From Bacteriovoracaceae bacterium (GTDB lineage: Bacteria > Bdellovibrionota > Bacteriovoracia > Bacteriovoracales > Bacteriovoracaceae), in contig QKCN01000080.1 of NCBI GenBank assembly GCA_003245675.1, forward strand, positions 1-43,377: a stretch of DNA of 43,377 bases, read 5' to 3'. Of this stretch, positions 1 through 6,567 are shown in pieces; position 1 is the first letter of the stretch, and each line of letters opens with the position of its first letter. The notes under the pieces are model-generated. The model ran no database searches, was not told the origin of the DNA, and saw only the letters and a program-made list of their open reading frames with translations. The position numbers and the translations under genes are program-made.

Positions 1-208
1 CATAGAGGAATTCTTCGGCAACCATATCCATGCTGCTAAACATGCCAAAATCAAAAGAATCTTCATCGGCAGTGATTTGGCAGAATTGAGAATTTACTTT
101 TTCAATTTTTGAGATGCTGAACATGGCCTGAGCATAGTCATCAGCAAAGGCTAAGCTTGAAAAAAGGGCAATTGTTGCAATAAGGGTGATACCTAAAATG
201 CGCTTCAT
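1..208 (-). CDS. Small secreted protein, partial (5' part only)
   Basis: The gene starts at 208 and runs off the left edge of the window, so only about 69 codons are seen. The start has a good ribosome binding site (TAGGAG, 7-8 bases upstream). The first 22 residues form a typical Sec signal peptide: basic MKR, a hydrophobic core, then a probable cleavage after SLAFA, followed by DDYAQAMFSISK. The visible mature part is acidic with one cysteine. I recognise no family. It is probably exported to the periplasm or surface. The reading frame and the signal peptide are seen; the location is inferred. Confidence 0.75.
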   Translation of the reverse strand, partial: MKRILGITLIATIALFSSLAFADDYAQAMFSISKIEKVNSQFCQITADEDSFDFGMFSSMDMVAEEFLY

Positions 209-310
209 AAAATACTCCTATTTGTCATTTTCAATTTTCAACTGCGAAAGATATACCACCATTGCATATAGTGATGGGGGAGAAAGTGAAAAGTTTGAAA
301 TAATTACAGC
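209..310. other. Short intergenic gap
   Basis: About 100 AT-rich bases between the stop of the pentapeptide gene and the start of the secreted protein. It must carry the upstream region of the latter, but I see no convincing promoter hexamers or hairpin terminator. Confidence 0.4.
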
Positions 311-883
311 TTACATTTCGACAATAATGTCTTGAGTTTCAAGCAGAGTAATCGCCTCAGGGAAGCTGAACTTAGCATTTTTTAATTTGGAATACTTAAT
401 ATCAATGTAATAGTTTTTGGCGTTGATAAAGTTTGATTCACGTAAGTCGCTGTTATTAAATGAACTTTCGAAAAGATCGGAGGACTCGAAGGAGGATTTG
501 GATAAGATGGTTTCTGAAAAGTCACAGCTTTTTAGGCTGCAGTTTTTGAATACAGCGTGAGGGAGTGCTAGGCCATTAAAAATACAATAGTCGAGGACAG
601 AATCGAAGAATTTGAGGTCGACAAGTCTTTGGGAGTTTGTCCAGTTTATGCCGACAAGTTTACATTCGAGAAATGAACAATCCCGAAAAGTGGAATAGTC
701 GAATTTGGTATTTGAAAAGTTACACTTATTAAATTGGCATTCCAAAAACGTGATGCCTTTTAGGTCTGCGCTGGCAAGATTGAGTTCATTGAATGTGCAT
801 TCAACGTATTCGCAATTGGAAAACTCAAATTTGCTCAAGCTTTTTTCATCAAAGATTTCCCCATCGAAGTAATTTATTTGCAT
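311..883 (-). CDS. Pentapeptide-repeat protein (Qnr/McbG-like)
   Basis: A 190-residue protein built largely of A(D/N)LXX-like five-residue repeats, with F/L at the central position about every fifth residue (for example CSFLE CKLVG, SDLFE SSFNN SDLRE SNFIN). Such repeats fold into a right-handed quadrilateral beta-helix. The length, and a C-terminal segment ending in SFPEAITLLETQDIIVE, resemble the Qnr/McbG-type proteins that mimic DNA and protect gyrase, but a quinolone link is only inferred. The chosen start (883) has a GAGG site six bases upstream. An in-frame ATG at 931 has no such site and would overlap the upstream gene by 11 bases. It is last in a minus-strand operon after the YeiH-like gene. 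Confidence 0.8.
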   Translation of the reverse strand: MQINYFDGEIFDEKSLSKFEFSNCEYVECTFNELNLASADLKGITFLECQFNKCNFSNTKFDYSTFRDCSFLECKLVGINWTNSQRLVDLKFFDSVLDYCIFNGLALPHAVFKNCSLKSCDFSETILSKSSFESSDLFESSFNNSDLRESNFINAKNYYIDIKYSKLKNAKFSFPEAITLLETQDIIVEM

Positions 884-920
884 AATAGTCCTCAAATAAT
901 ATTCATCGTAATCGTTGTTT

Positions 921-1874
921 TTAAATTCCATCGAGTTTGGGCATCAATGGAAAATCTAAAACAATTGCAGCCAGAGTAAGGCTAGCAACGAGTACCCAAA
1001 GGCAAATTGCCATGAAAAGTGGTTTGATTCCCACTTGCTTAAGGGTTGACCTCGTCAATCCCATTCCTACCATAAAGAGACTCATATTCATAAGAGACTT
1101 TCCTCCTAGAGATAAAATATTCCAGTAGGTATTTTGCGCTGGAAGCATACTACGGATAAGTGCCGCCGAGAGGAAAAATAAGAGAAACCATGGGAATTTA
1201 GCCTTACTGTGACTTCCTCTTATTTTTGAAATGGTAAAAGAGACAGGAAGTATCCATAGTGCTCTTGTTAGTTTGACCGTCGTTCCAATTGCAAGAGCGG
1301 TGGCTCCATACATTGATGTTGCCCCTACGACACTACTTGTGTCGTGGATTCCTATAGCTGCCCATATTCCAAATGCCGCTTGATCTAGCCCCAAAACATG
1401 AGCAATCGCAGGGAAAATAAATAGGGCAAGTGCATTGAGAAGAAAAATCACGGCCAGTGAAACTGCGGTATTTGCAGAGTTTGCATTAATTGCCGGTGAA
1501 ATTGCGGCAATCGCACTTCCTCCACAAATAGCCGTACCACCACTAATTAATATCGAAAGTTCGGATTCAATTTTAAAAAGGCGTCCTATAAAAAAGCCAA
1601 GCAATAAAGTCAGAGAGATGGTTAGGAAGGTGAAGAGGATGGAGTTGAGACCGACCTTTAAGATTGTGTCTAATTGTAGACCAAATCCGATTAAGATCAC
1701 TGCCAGCTGCAGCCACGACTTGGAAAGCTTTGATGTAAATGACAGTAAGGGGTTACTCCAAATCAGGGCCAGGGCCGCTCCGCTGATGAGTGAGATCGCG
1801 GGAGATTTGAATAGGAGAGAAACGAAAACGGCTAAAATAAGATATGCGAATTTTAAATTTATTATTTTTTTCAT
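921..1874 (-). CDS. YeiH/UPF0324 family putative sulfate exporter
   Basis: A 317-residue integral membrane protein with about 9-10 hydrophobic segments. It carries hallmarks of the UPF0324 (YeiH, putative sulfate exporter) family: LGFGLQL-like LIGFGLQL near residues 60-67, GGTAICGGSAIAA near 112-124, and GIHDTSSVVGA near 175-185. Its length is typical of the family, which is predicted to export an anion across the inner membrane; transport has rarely been tested directly. Its start overlaps the stop of the preceding 79-codon ORF as ATGA, and its end overlaps the long-form start of the pentapeptide gene, so these genes look co-transcribed and translationally coupled. Confidence 0.88.
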   Translation of the reverse strand: MKKIINLKFAYLILAVFVSLLFKSPAISLISGAALALIWSNPLLSFTSKLSKSWLQLAVILIGFGLQLDTILKVGLNSILFTFLTISLTLLLGFFIGRLFKIESELSILISGGTAICGGSAIAAISPAINANSANTAVSLAVIFLLNALALFIFPAIAHVLGLDQAAFGIWAAIGIHDTSSVVGATSMYGATALAIGTTVKLTRALWILPVSFTISKIRGSHSKAKFPWFLLFFLSAALIRSMLPAQNTYWNILSLGGKSLMNMSLFMVGMGLTRSTLKQVGIKPLFMAICLWVLVASLTLAAIVLDFPLMPKLDGI

Positions 1875-2110
1875 ATTGCCAAGTTCTGTTTTAACTTTCG
1901 AAATTGATCAATCCAGCTTTCTTGAAAGCCACTTATATATTCTAGTTTCATATGTTTCCTGCAATTAAGAGGGATTTCTCTTTCGCCAGATACTACAAAA
2001 AGTTTTACAAAAGTTCTACCGAAGTTCAATTCGACATTTAATATATTGGAATAAATAGCAATGTCCGAACTTCCCCGTATCTTAACACCGAGGAGTCCCA
2101 ATTTGTGCAT
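1871..2110 (-). CDS. Small hypothetical protein, coupled to yeiH-like gene
   Basis: A 79-codon ORF whose stop overlaps the start of the YeiH-like gene (ATGA), an arrangement typical of real operon partners. No clear ribosome binding site precedes the ATG at 2110, and the only in-frame start available is this one, since a stop codon lies about 45 bases upstream. The product is soluble, mixed in composition and contains several Lys/Arg residues near its C-terminus. I recognise no domain. It could be a short real protein or the remnant of a longer one. YeiH genes often neighbour a LysR regulator, but this ORF shows no helix-turn-helix. Confidence 0.45.
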   Translation of the reverse strand: MHKLGLLGVKIRGSSDIAIYSNILNVELNFGRTFVKLFVVSGEREIPLNCRKHMKLEYISGFQESWIDQFRKLKQNLAI

Positions 2111-2164
2111 TGGAGAGATTGCACTGATTGAATTTTGATTCCCTGGCCTAGCTTAGTCAGTTTT

Positions 2165-4570
2165 CTACCAAGCTTCATATCCTTCTGGGGCTGATTCTTG
2201 TTTAACTGATTTTCCTATAAGTTTAAATTCGAGCCCATCCCATTTATAGGTGTAGATGGTAATTCCCCCGGGCGCCCAAGCGAGAGTCCCGTGAACAATC
2301 TTTAAATGCAAATTATTAGAGTTATTTCGGACATCTTTAACCATTTTAAGTTCAGACCCGTTTGCCCCTTTTATTTCAGCGGGGTAGTAGTTCTTTATTG
2401 GAGAAACTTTATCTCCATGGGCGACGTAAAGATCTTTTCCTGCTAGCACTTGCATTGCACCATTCGCTTGAGATTGAGGCACGGACTTCGTGTTCCAAAA
2501 GATACTGTTGTGAGAGTCAGTAAAATTATAACTGTTTGGCACAGGCATCCATTTTTTATCCTCATCTGAAAAGAGATAAAGCTTGCCTTTGGATTCGCGA
2601 ACTTTCATTTCTCCTTTTTTCGGCTCAGGCCATAGAGGGAATCCTTTTTGAGCTTCAACTTCAATTGCAAGAGGATAGAGCTGTTTGAGTTCGCTAGATA
2701 GACTTTCTAGTTGTTCAAGAGAGTCTGGGGAGCGAAAGAAGGATTGAATTAAATTTTGAGCATAATCAAAACAAGACGAATTTTCGATAGAATCTTCAGA
2801 TAAAGTAGCTAGACAGTGAGAATCTTTCAAAATGGAAAAAGCTTCTTTTTCTTTATTGAGCATATCTTCTTCTAGTGAAGCGATCTTACTTTCTATTTGA
2901 GAGGGGGCATCTTTTAGGGTCCAAGATATCTTGCCTCCCACAGAACGATTTGTAAAAGTGATAAGTTCTTGCAGTTGTCCCTCTGTTTTTAAATTGGCAA
3001 GAACATCTGCGAATTTAATATCTTGTTCTTTAAGAGCAAAAACTTGCTTATCACTTGAGTAATGTGCTTTTTGAAAAGAGGATATTTCGTTCAATTCTTG
3101 TGCTTGAGCTGCAAATGAATTTTTATGTTGTTTTAAAAGATCATCCGTTTGTGTGAGTTCAGCCTTGTTTTTTTGTAAGATGTCGCTAATAAGGTCCTCA
3201 TATTTGGCAATATTATACTTTTCAGGTTGGGCCAAAAGTAGGGCATAGGCGATTTTATTCATTAAAAGTTTTGTCCGAATTTCATAAATTTCAGGCGAAA
3301 GCTCTTCAATTATTCTTTCCTTTATAAGAGCGCATTTCTCTTTTTCTAGTGTGTTCTTACTGTTGCTGATGAGTGTATTTTGCTTTTGAAGTTCTTCCTC
3401 ATACCCTTTCAAACTTAATAGCTTGTTTTGTTTGATGAGATCATATAGTGCCTCTTTTTCTTCGGTTTTCATTTTGCTTGATTTTTCAATCTCATTTAGA
3501 AGTTGTTTTTCTTTCGGAAAAATATCAATAAAGTAATCAGCTTTTGGATTGAGAGCATTTTTGTAAGCGCTGAATGCAGTTTCCAAATCAGGTTCTTTTT
3601 CGAGGAGTTTACGTAATGATTTATATTGCTTATCTGTCTCTAAAGCTTCTTGTAGAGTCTTTTCCTTTTTCTGTGTTGCAGAGAGTGTCTGAGCTAGTTC
3701 TTGCTGGGAAAATGGAGTTTCGGGTAGAGCGTTTTCTTTAAGTGCTGCGACTTTATTTTTTTGGAGTACTTGCTTAGCTTCTGATACTCCTAGAGAAAAT
3801 GATTCTAGATCAACTACCTGCTCAGGAGAGAGTTTCGCTCGAATTGCGCTGTTGTCGAGATTCGATTTAACATCAGCAACAGCCTCTAAAAGTTCTTGTT
3901 GAAAAGACAAAAGCTCTGGATCATTAAAGTTTTGCATCTTCATGACTCCTAAGGCTTGATTGATAGAAATCATGAGTGCATCAAGTCTCATTTGGTCTAG
4001 CTCTGGATCCGCAGTTTTCCCTATTTGAGAGAAGTAATTGTTAATAAGTGCCTTTGCATGGTATTTGGATTGAAAAAGAGATTTCGTCGTCTCATCCAAG
4101 ACTGATTTAAATTTTTGGTCAATTCGAAATTCCTCTAGTTTACGGTCTTTCTCTTGAGCATCTTGTACTAAATAATCTAAGTCCGCTTTCATTTCTTCTT
4201 GATTGGCCAAGACGGCATCAAGTTTTTTGTGGGTGATTTTTTGACCTTGCTCTATCCTTTGGAATTCCAAACTCGTTTCTTTTTGTTCCATTTGTACAAC
4301 GCTAAGTTCGCTCATAATGCTGTCATAGCGTTGTTCTGAGTTTTCTTGATAGAGATCAATTGATTTTTGTAGTTGCACATTCCCATTGGACCATTTCTTA
4401 TCCATCTTCTTAACTCTAGAATAGGTCATTCCTGTAAAAACAGCAGAAACGCCACCAAGAACAATTGAACCCACACCAGTCCAGTTAACGGCCCAGGCAG
4501 GGGGAAGGATAAGCATTGTTAGAGTTATGAAAAAGACCATTTTTTTTGATAGGGTTAAAAAATTTTTCAT
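2165..4570 (-). CDS. Large secreted coiled-coil protein, FliA-linked promoter
   Basis: An 801-residue protein starting with a signal peptide (about residues 1-27, ending LPPAWA before VNW) and then a second short hydrophobic Gly/Val stretch (about 30-48) that may be a membrane anchor. Residues about 50-600 are very rich in Glu, Lys, Gln and Leu with heptad-like spacing, so long coiled coils are expected. The last 150 residues are richer in Trp, Tyr, Gly and Pro and look like a compact beta domain. ATG at 4570 follows AAGGAG with ideal spacing; a TTG codon just before it is a less likely start. A sigma-28-type promoter lies upstream, which suggests co-regulation with late flagellar genes. I know no matching family. 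Confidence 0.75.
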   Translation of the reverse strand: MKNFLTLSKKMVFFITLTMLILPPAWAVNWTGVGSIVLGGVSAVFTGMTYSRVKKMDKKWSNGNVQLQKSIDLYQENSEQRYDSIMSELSVVQMEQKETSLEFQRIEQGQKITHKKLDAVLANQEEMKADLDYLVQDAQEKDRKLEEFRIDQKFKSVLDETTKSLFQSKYHAKALINNYFSQIGKTADPELDQMRLDALMISINQALGVMKMQNFNDPELLSFQQELLEAVADVKSNLDNSAIRAKLSPEQVVDLESFSLGVSEAKQVLQKNKVAALKENALPETPFSQQELAQTLSATQKKEKTLQEALETDKQYKSLRKLLEKEPDLETAFSAYKNALNPKADYFIDIFPKEKQLLNEIEKSSKMKTEEKEALYDLIKQNKLLSLKGYEEELQKQNTLISNSKNTLEKEKCALIKERIIEELSPEIYEIRTKLLMNKIAYALLLAQPEKYNIAKYEDLISDILQKNKAELTQTDDLLKQHKNSFAAQAQELNEISSFQKAHYSSDKQVFALKEQDIKFADVLANLKTEGQLQELITFTNRSVGGKISWTLKDAPSQIESKIASLEEDMLNKEKEAFSILKDSHCLATLSEDSIENSSCFDYAQNLIQSFFRSPDSLEQLESLSSELKQLYPLAIEVEAQKGFPLWPEPKKGEMKVRESKGKLYLFSDEDKKWMPVPNSYNFTDSHNSIFWNTKSVPQSQANGAMQVLAGKDLYVAHGDKVSPIKNYYPAEIKGANGSELKMVKDVRNNSNNLHLKIVHGTLAWAPGGITIYTYKWDGLEFKLIGKSVKQESAPEGYEAW

Positions 4571-4603
4571 CAAGCTTCTCCTTAGTAAATAACTGCTACC
4601 ATC

Positions 4604-4630
4604 TTATCGGCTAATTGGTGGAAATATGTA
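4604..4630 (-). promoter_or_regulatory. Candidate sigma-28 (FliA) promoter
   Basis: On the minus strand the -10 box reads GCCGATAA, a full match to the FliA consensus (plus strand 4604-4611). Fifteen bases upstream is TACA (plus strand 4627-4630), one base off the TAAA core of the -35. The spacing is the canonical 15. Transcription would start about 25 bases upstream of the ATG at 4570. FliA itself is encoded at 18624 in this window. Confidence 0.6.
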
Positions 4631-4971
4631 GCGTTTAGGATAAGTATTTCGAAAAGAATTATTTAGTTATTACTAACTAACCTTTGCAGAAAAATTGATA
4701 ATGGGGACGATCAAAAGAATGTTTCAGAGAAGATTGTGAAATATATTTTCAGTGAATAAAGTAGTGTATATGCCGAAAACGAAGTTTCGCTGTTTAATAT
4801 AGGACGTGATAAAAGTACAAAAGTCGGCACGGTCAGCCAGTGCCTTAAAATATTTGTAAGATCAAAGGTAAGAGAAATATGCCAGAACTACCCGAACTAT
4901 CGAAGGCATAAAAATTAAACCAAGAAAATCAGCTAGATATCAATAATAAAGGGCTTTTCCCGCTTTCTATA
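4631..4971. other. Long non-coding stretch upstream of the higBA patch
   Basis: No convincing gene is visible. It holds two very short ORFs that begin ATGCC (at about 4769 and at 4879), a weak hairpin with GGCAC/GTGCC arms near 4830-4850, and a small GGG-CTTTT-CCC hairpin near 4951-4961. Base composition is strongly AT-rich. It looks like scar or accessory DNA bordering the element at 4.9-6.5 kb. Confidence 0.45.
4879..4911 (+). pseudogene. Remnant or duplicate of the mutM 5' end
   Basis: An 11-codon ORF reading MPELPELSKA then stop. The first 18 bases differ from the mutM start at 6568 only in the initiation base and one silent base, and MPELPE is the invariant catalytic N-terminus of Fpg/MutM. 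An AAGAG motif lies at ribosome-binding distance. Nothing after codon 7 resembles MutM. I read it as a copy of the mutM start left at the left edge of an inserted segment. Chance similarity or relatedness to the palindrome at 6497 are the alternatives. Confidence 0.45.
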
Positions 4972-5012
4972 TTTCATCTTTTTTCATTGTTTTTCATCAT
5001 GTTTCACTGTTT
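4972..5012. repeat. Four TTTCA motifs at exact 10-base period
   Basis: TTTCA occurs at 4972, 4982, 4992 and 5002, each in a unit of the type TTTCATNNT. A 10-base period puts all four on the same face of the helix, as in arrays bound by a protein. It lies directly before the GTGGGCAT pair. Confidence 0.6.
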
Positions 5013-5014
5013 TG

Positions 5015-5031
5015 GTGGGCATAGTGGGCAT
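5015..5031. repeat. Paired GTGGGCAT repeat, left copy
   Basis: GTGGGCAT occurs twice (5015-5022 and 5024-5031), one base apart. A matching pair sits at 6433-6450, beyond the M23 gene, in the same orientation. The two pairs bracket higBA plus the M23 gene and may be recombinase sites or ends of a small mobile segment. Confidence 0.55.
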
Positions 5032-5038
5032 GAAAAAA

Positions 5039-5065
5039 ATGCAAAATATGCAAAATATGCAATGT
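5039..5065. repeat. Tandem 9-base repeat ATGCAAAAT
   Basis: Two exact copies of ATGCAAAAT (5039-5047, 5048-5056) followed by a partial third (ATGCAATGT, 5057-5065). It lies just upstream of the higBA promoter and could be an operator or part of the element end. Confidence 0.6.
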
Positions 5066-5086
5066 TTTTATGATTAAATTTTATAA

Positions 5087-5114
5087 TTGTTTTTATCCCA
5101 TGTTGTGGTATAGT
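5087..5114 (+). promoter_or_regulatory. Candidate sigma-70 promoter of higBA
   Basis: TTGTTT at 5087-5092, a 16-base spacer, and TATAGT at 5109-5114. The start site would fall about 10 bases before the higB ribosome binding site (GGAGG at 5124-5128). This placement fits HigA autorepression, as known for higBA loci. Confidence 0.5.
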
Positions 5115-5132
5115 GTAATAGTTGGAGGGATG

Positions 5133-5429
5133 ATGATTGTTAGTTTTTCAGGGAAGATTGTTAAAGATATTTGGGAGACAAATACTTCCAAATCTTTGCC
5201 AAGAGATTTGTGGATTAGGGCCAAGGCCCTACTAACTATTATGCATTCAACCTCTGACATAAAAGATTTGAAGATAAAGGGCGAACCTCCGACTATACGA
5301 CTTCATAAATTAAAAGGAGATCGTAAAGAGTATTGGAGTGTAACCATAAAATTACCTTGGGCGATTACCTTCAAGTTTAGAGAAGGGGAGTTTTCTGAGG
5401 TTAAGATAGAGAACTACCACAAAGGTTAA
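5133..5429 (+). CDS. higB: HigB-type mRNA-interferase toxin (RelE superfamily)
   Basis: A 98-residue protein matching the HigB/YoeB-RelE fold family. It shows the conserved core RLHKLKGDRKEYWSVTIK, then AITFKFREGEF, and the C-terminal ENYH that corresponds to the D/E-Y-H ending of HigB toxins. HigB cleaves mRNA on the ribosome and is neutralised by HigA. GGAGG at 5124-5128 points to ATG 5133 (or the adjacent ATG 5130). An in-frame ATG at 5070 would add 21 residues with no ribosome binding site and would start upstream of the proposed promoter. The toxin-first order, with the antitoxin 10 bases behind, is the classic higBA layout. Confidence 0.88.
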   Translation: MIVSFSGKIVKDIWETNTSKSLPRDLWIRAKALLTIMHSTSDIKDLKIKGEPPTIRLHKLKGDRKEYWSVTIKLPWAITFKFREGEFSEVKIENYHKG

Positions 5430-5439
5430 GGAGCAAGAT

Positions 5440-5700
5440 ATGATTAGTAATCCATTACCACTACATCCTGGGAAAGTATTGGAATCTGTCTATATGACAG
5501 AGATGAATTTGAATCAGTCTGAACTTGCTCGAATGTGTGAATGCTCTCCTCGCAAAATTAATGAGATTGTAAATGGTAAGCGTGGAATCTCTCCTGCATT
5601 TGCGATTGTTCTTGAAAGAGTTATTGGTACTACTGCTGAAATGTGGGTGCGGATGCAGGCTGAATACGATTTGTGGGAAGCTCGGCAAGATGCTGCTTAG
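5440..5700 (+). CDS. higA: HigA-type antitoxin (XRE helix-turn-helix)
   Basis: An 86-residue HigA-family antitoxin. It begins NPLPLHPGKVLESVYM, the family signature PxHPGExL. The helix-turn-helix covers LNQSELARMCECSPRKINEIVNG (about residues 23-45) and is followed by KRGISPAFAIVLERVIGTTAEMW, the typical HigA dimer region. It binds HigB and represses its own promoter. An AAGGAGCAAG site precedes the ATG. Its last four codons overlap the start of the M23 lipoprotein gene, so the three are probably one transcript. Cys-rich ARMCECS in the recognition region is slightly unusual. Confidence 0.9.
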   Translation: MISNPLPLHPGKVLESVYMTEMNLNQSELARMCECSPRKINEIVNGKRGISPAFAIVLERVIGTTAEMWVRMQAEYDLWEARQDAA

Positions 5701-6421
5701 AAATAATAAATTATTAAATTTACTATTTTTGATTTTACTTTTCTCATGTTCTTCTACATCGATTTTAACATGTAATTATTTAAAACAGACTGGATGTGAC
5801 GTAGACTCTAAATGTGCATATTATTCAAGTAATAAGCCTCCTAAATGCTTTCCTGTCAAAAATGAGAATCTACCAATTGTTGCTTTTCCTTTTGAAGGAA
5901 GTGTACCTGCATCTTGTGATCAAGGTGTAATGTCGGAAGACCGCGCAACTCATGCCTATGTGAATGCTATGTTCGCTTTAGATTTATATTCAAAGCGAGA
6001 TCATGCAAAGACGAAGATACTTGCAGGGTGGGCAGGGAAGGTTGTCGCATTTAATGAATGCAATACCAAAAATGATGGATGTGGTTTGGGCTTTGGCAAT
6101 CAAGTTAAAATATTCACTCCAGATGGCCATATTTTATTTTATGCACATCTGGAAAATGTGTTTGTTAAAACTGGTGATGTTGTGAAAGCTGGCGATGTTA
6201 TTGGAATGGAAGGAGAGACAGGAGCTGCAGGACCAAACAATCGTCATCTTCATTTTAGTGTGCATTATGATTGGCGAGAACTTGGGTATGAATCTTGGAC
6301 AAAGGCTGGTTGGCTCCCACTCGCAGTCCCATTCAAAATTAATATACCATCTTATGGAAATGTTGATTGCCGTGATATTCAGTGTGTACGCAATCGCTTT
6401 AATGATCTTATTAAGGATTAG
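5690..6421 (+). CDS. M23 (LytM-type) peptidoglycan endopeptidase lipoprotein
   Basis: A 243-residue lipoprotein. The signal peptide ends at LLFSC, with the acylated cysteine at position 20. The M23 domain fills residues about 75-200: first zinc ligands in THAYVNAMFALD (H88 and D98; the H-x9-D spacing is longer than the usual HxxxD), then GNQVKIFTPDG, FYAHL, KAGDVIGMEGETG, and the catalytic HLHF (H186, H188). Such enzymes cut peptide crosslinks in peptidoglycan. The start overlaps higA by 11 bases with little ribosome binding signal, so translation probably depends on higA. Many cysteines suggest disulfides in the periplasm. Joint mobility with the toxin-antitoxin pair is inferred. Confidence 0.85.
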   Translation: MLLRNNKLLNLLFLILLFSCSSTSILTCNYLKQTGCDVDSKCAYYSSNKPPKCFPVKNENLPIVAFPFEGSVPASCDQGVMSEDRATHAYVNAMFALDLYSKRDHAKTKILAGWAGKVVAFNECNTKNDGCGLGFGNQVKIFTPDGHILFYAHLENVFVKTGDVVKAGDVIGMEGETGAAGPNNRHLHFSVHYDWRELGYESWTKAGWLPLAVPFKINIPSYGNVDCRDIQCVRNRFNDLIKD

Positions 6422-6432
6422 GAATTTGAGTT

Positions 6433-6450
6433 GTGGGCATTGGTGGGCAT
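6433..6450. repeat. Paired GTGGGCAT repeat, right copy
   Basis: GTGGGCAT at 6433-6440 and again at 6443-6450, the same motif and orientation as the left pair at 5015-5031 but with a two-base gap. It begins 12 bases after the M23 stop codon. Confidence 0.55.
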
Positions 6451-6496
6451 CATTATCTTTTCTGTTCGATTTATTCTTTAAAATTAGTATGTTATA

Positions 6497-6535
6497 AGCT
6501 TTATGCCCGAACTAAATCGGTTCGGGCATAAAGCT
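6497..6535. repeat. Perfect 16-bp palindrome upstream of mutM
   Basis: AGCTTTATGCCCGAAC at 6497-6512 and its exact reverse complement at 6520-6535, with a 7-base loop. No T-run follows on either strand, so it is not a standard intrinsic terminator. It contains ATGCCCGAACTA, which resembles both the mutM start and the sequence at 4879. Confidence 0.8.
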
Positions 6536-6567
6536 GAAAAACATCAATAAATTCGCGAGGTTATAGT

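Noticed and set aside
1871-2110. Small ORF considered as a YeiE-like LysR regulator fragment
   Set aside because: No helix-turn-helix or effector-domain motif can be seen.
4972-5065. Tandem repeats considered as plasmid iterons or a CRISPR array
   Set aside because: Units are only 9-10 bases without spacers, and no replication or cas gene is near.
6497-6535. Palindrome considered as an integron attC site, since toxin-antitoxin cassettes are common in integrons
   Set aside because: It is a short fully symmetric hairpin without the unpaired bases and double box layout of attC, and no integron integrase or cassette array is visible.
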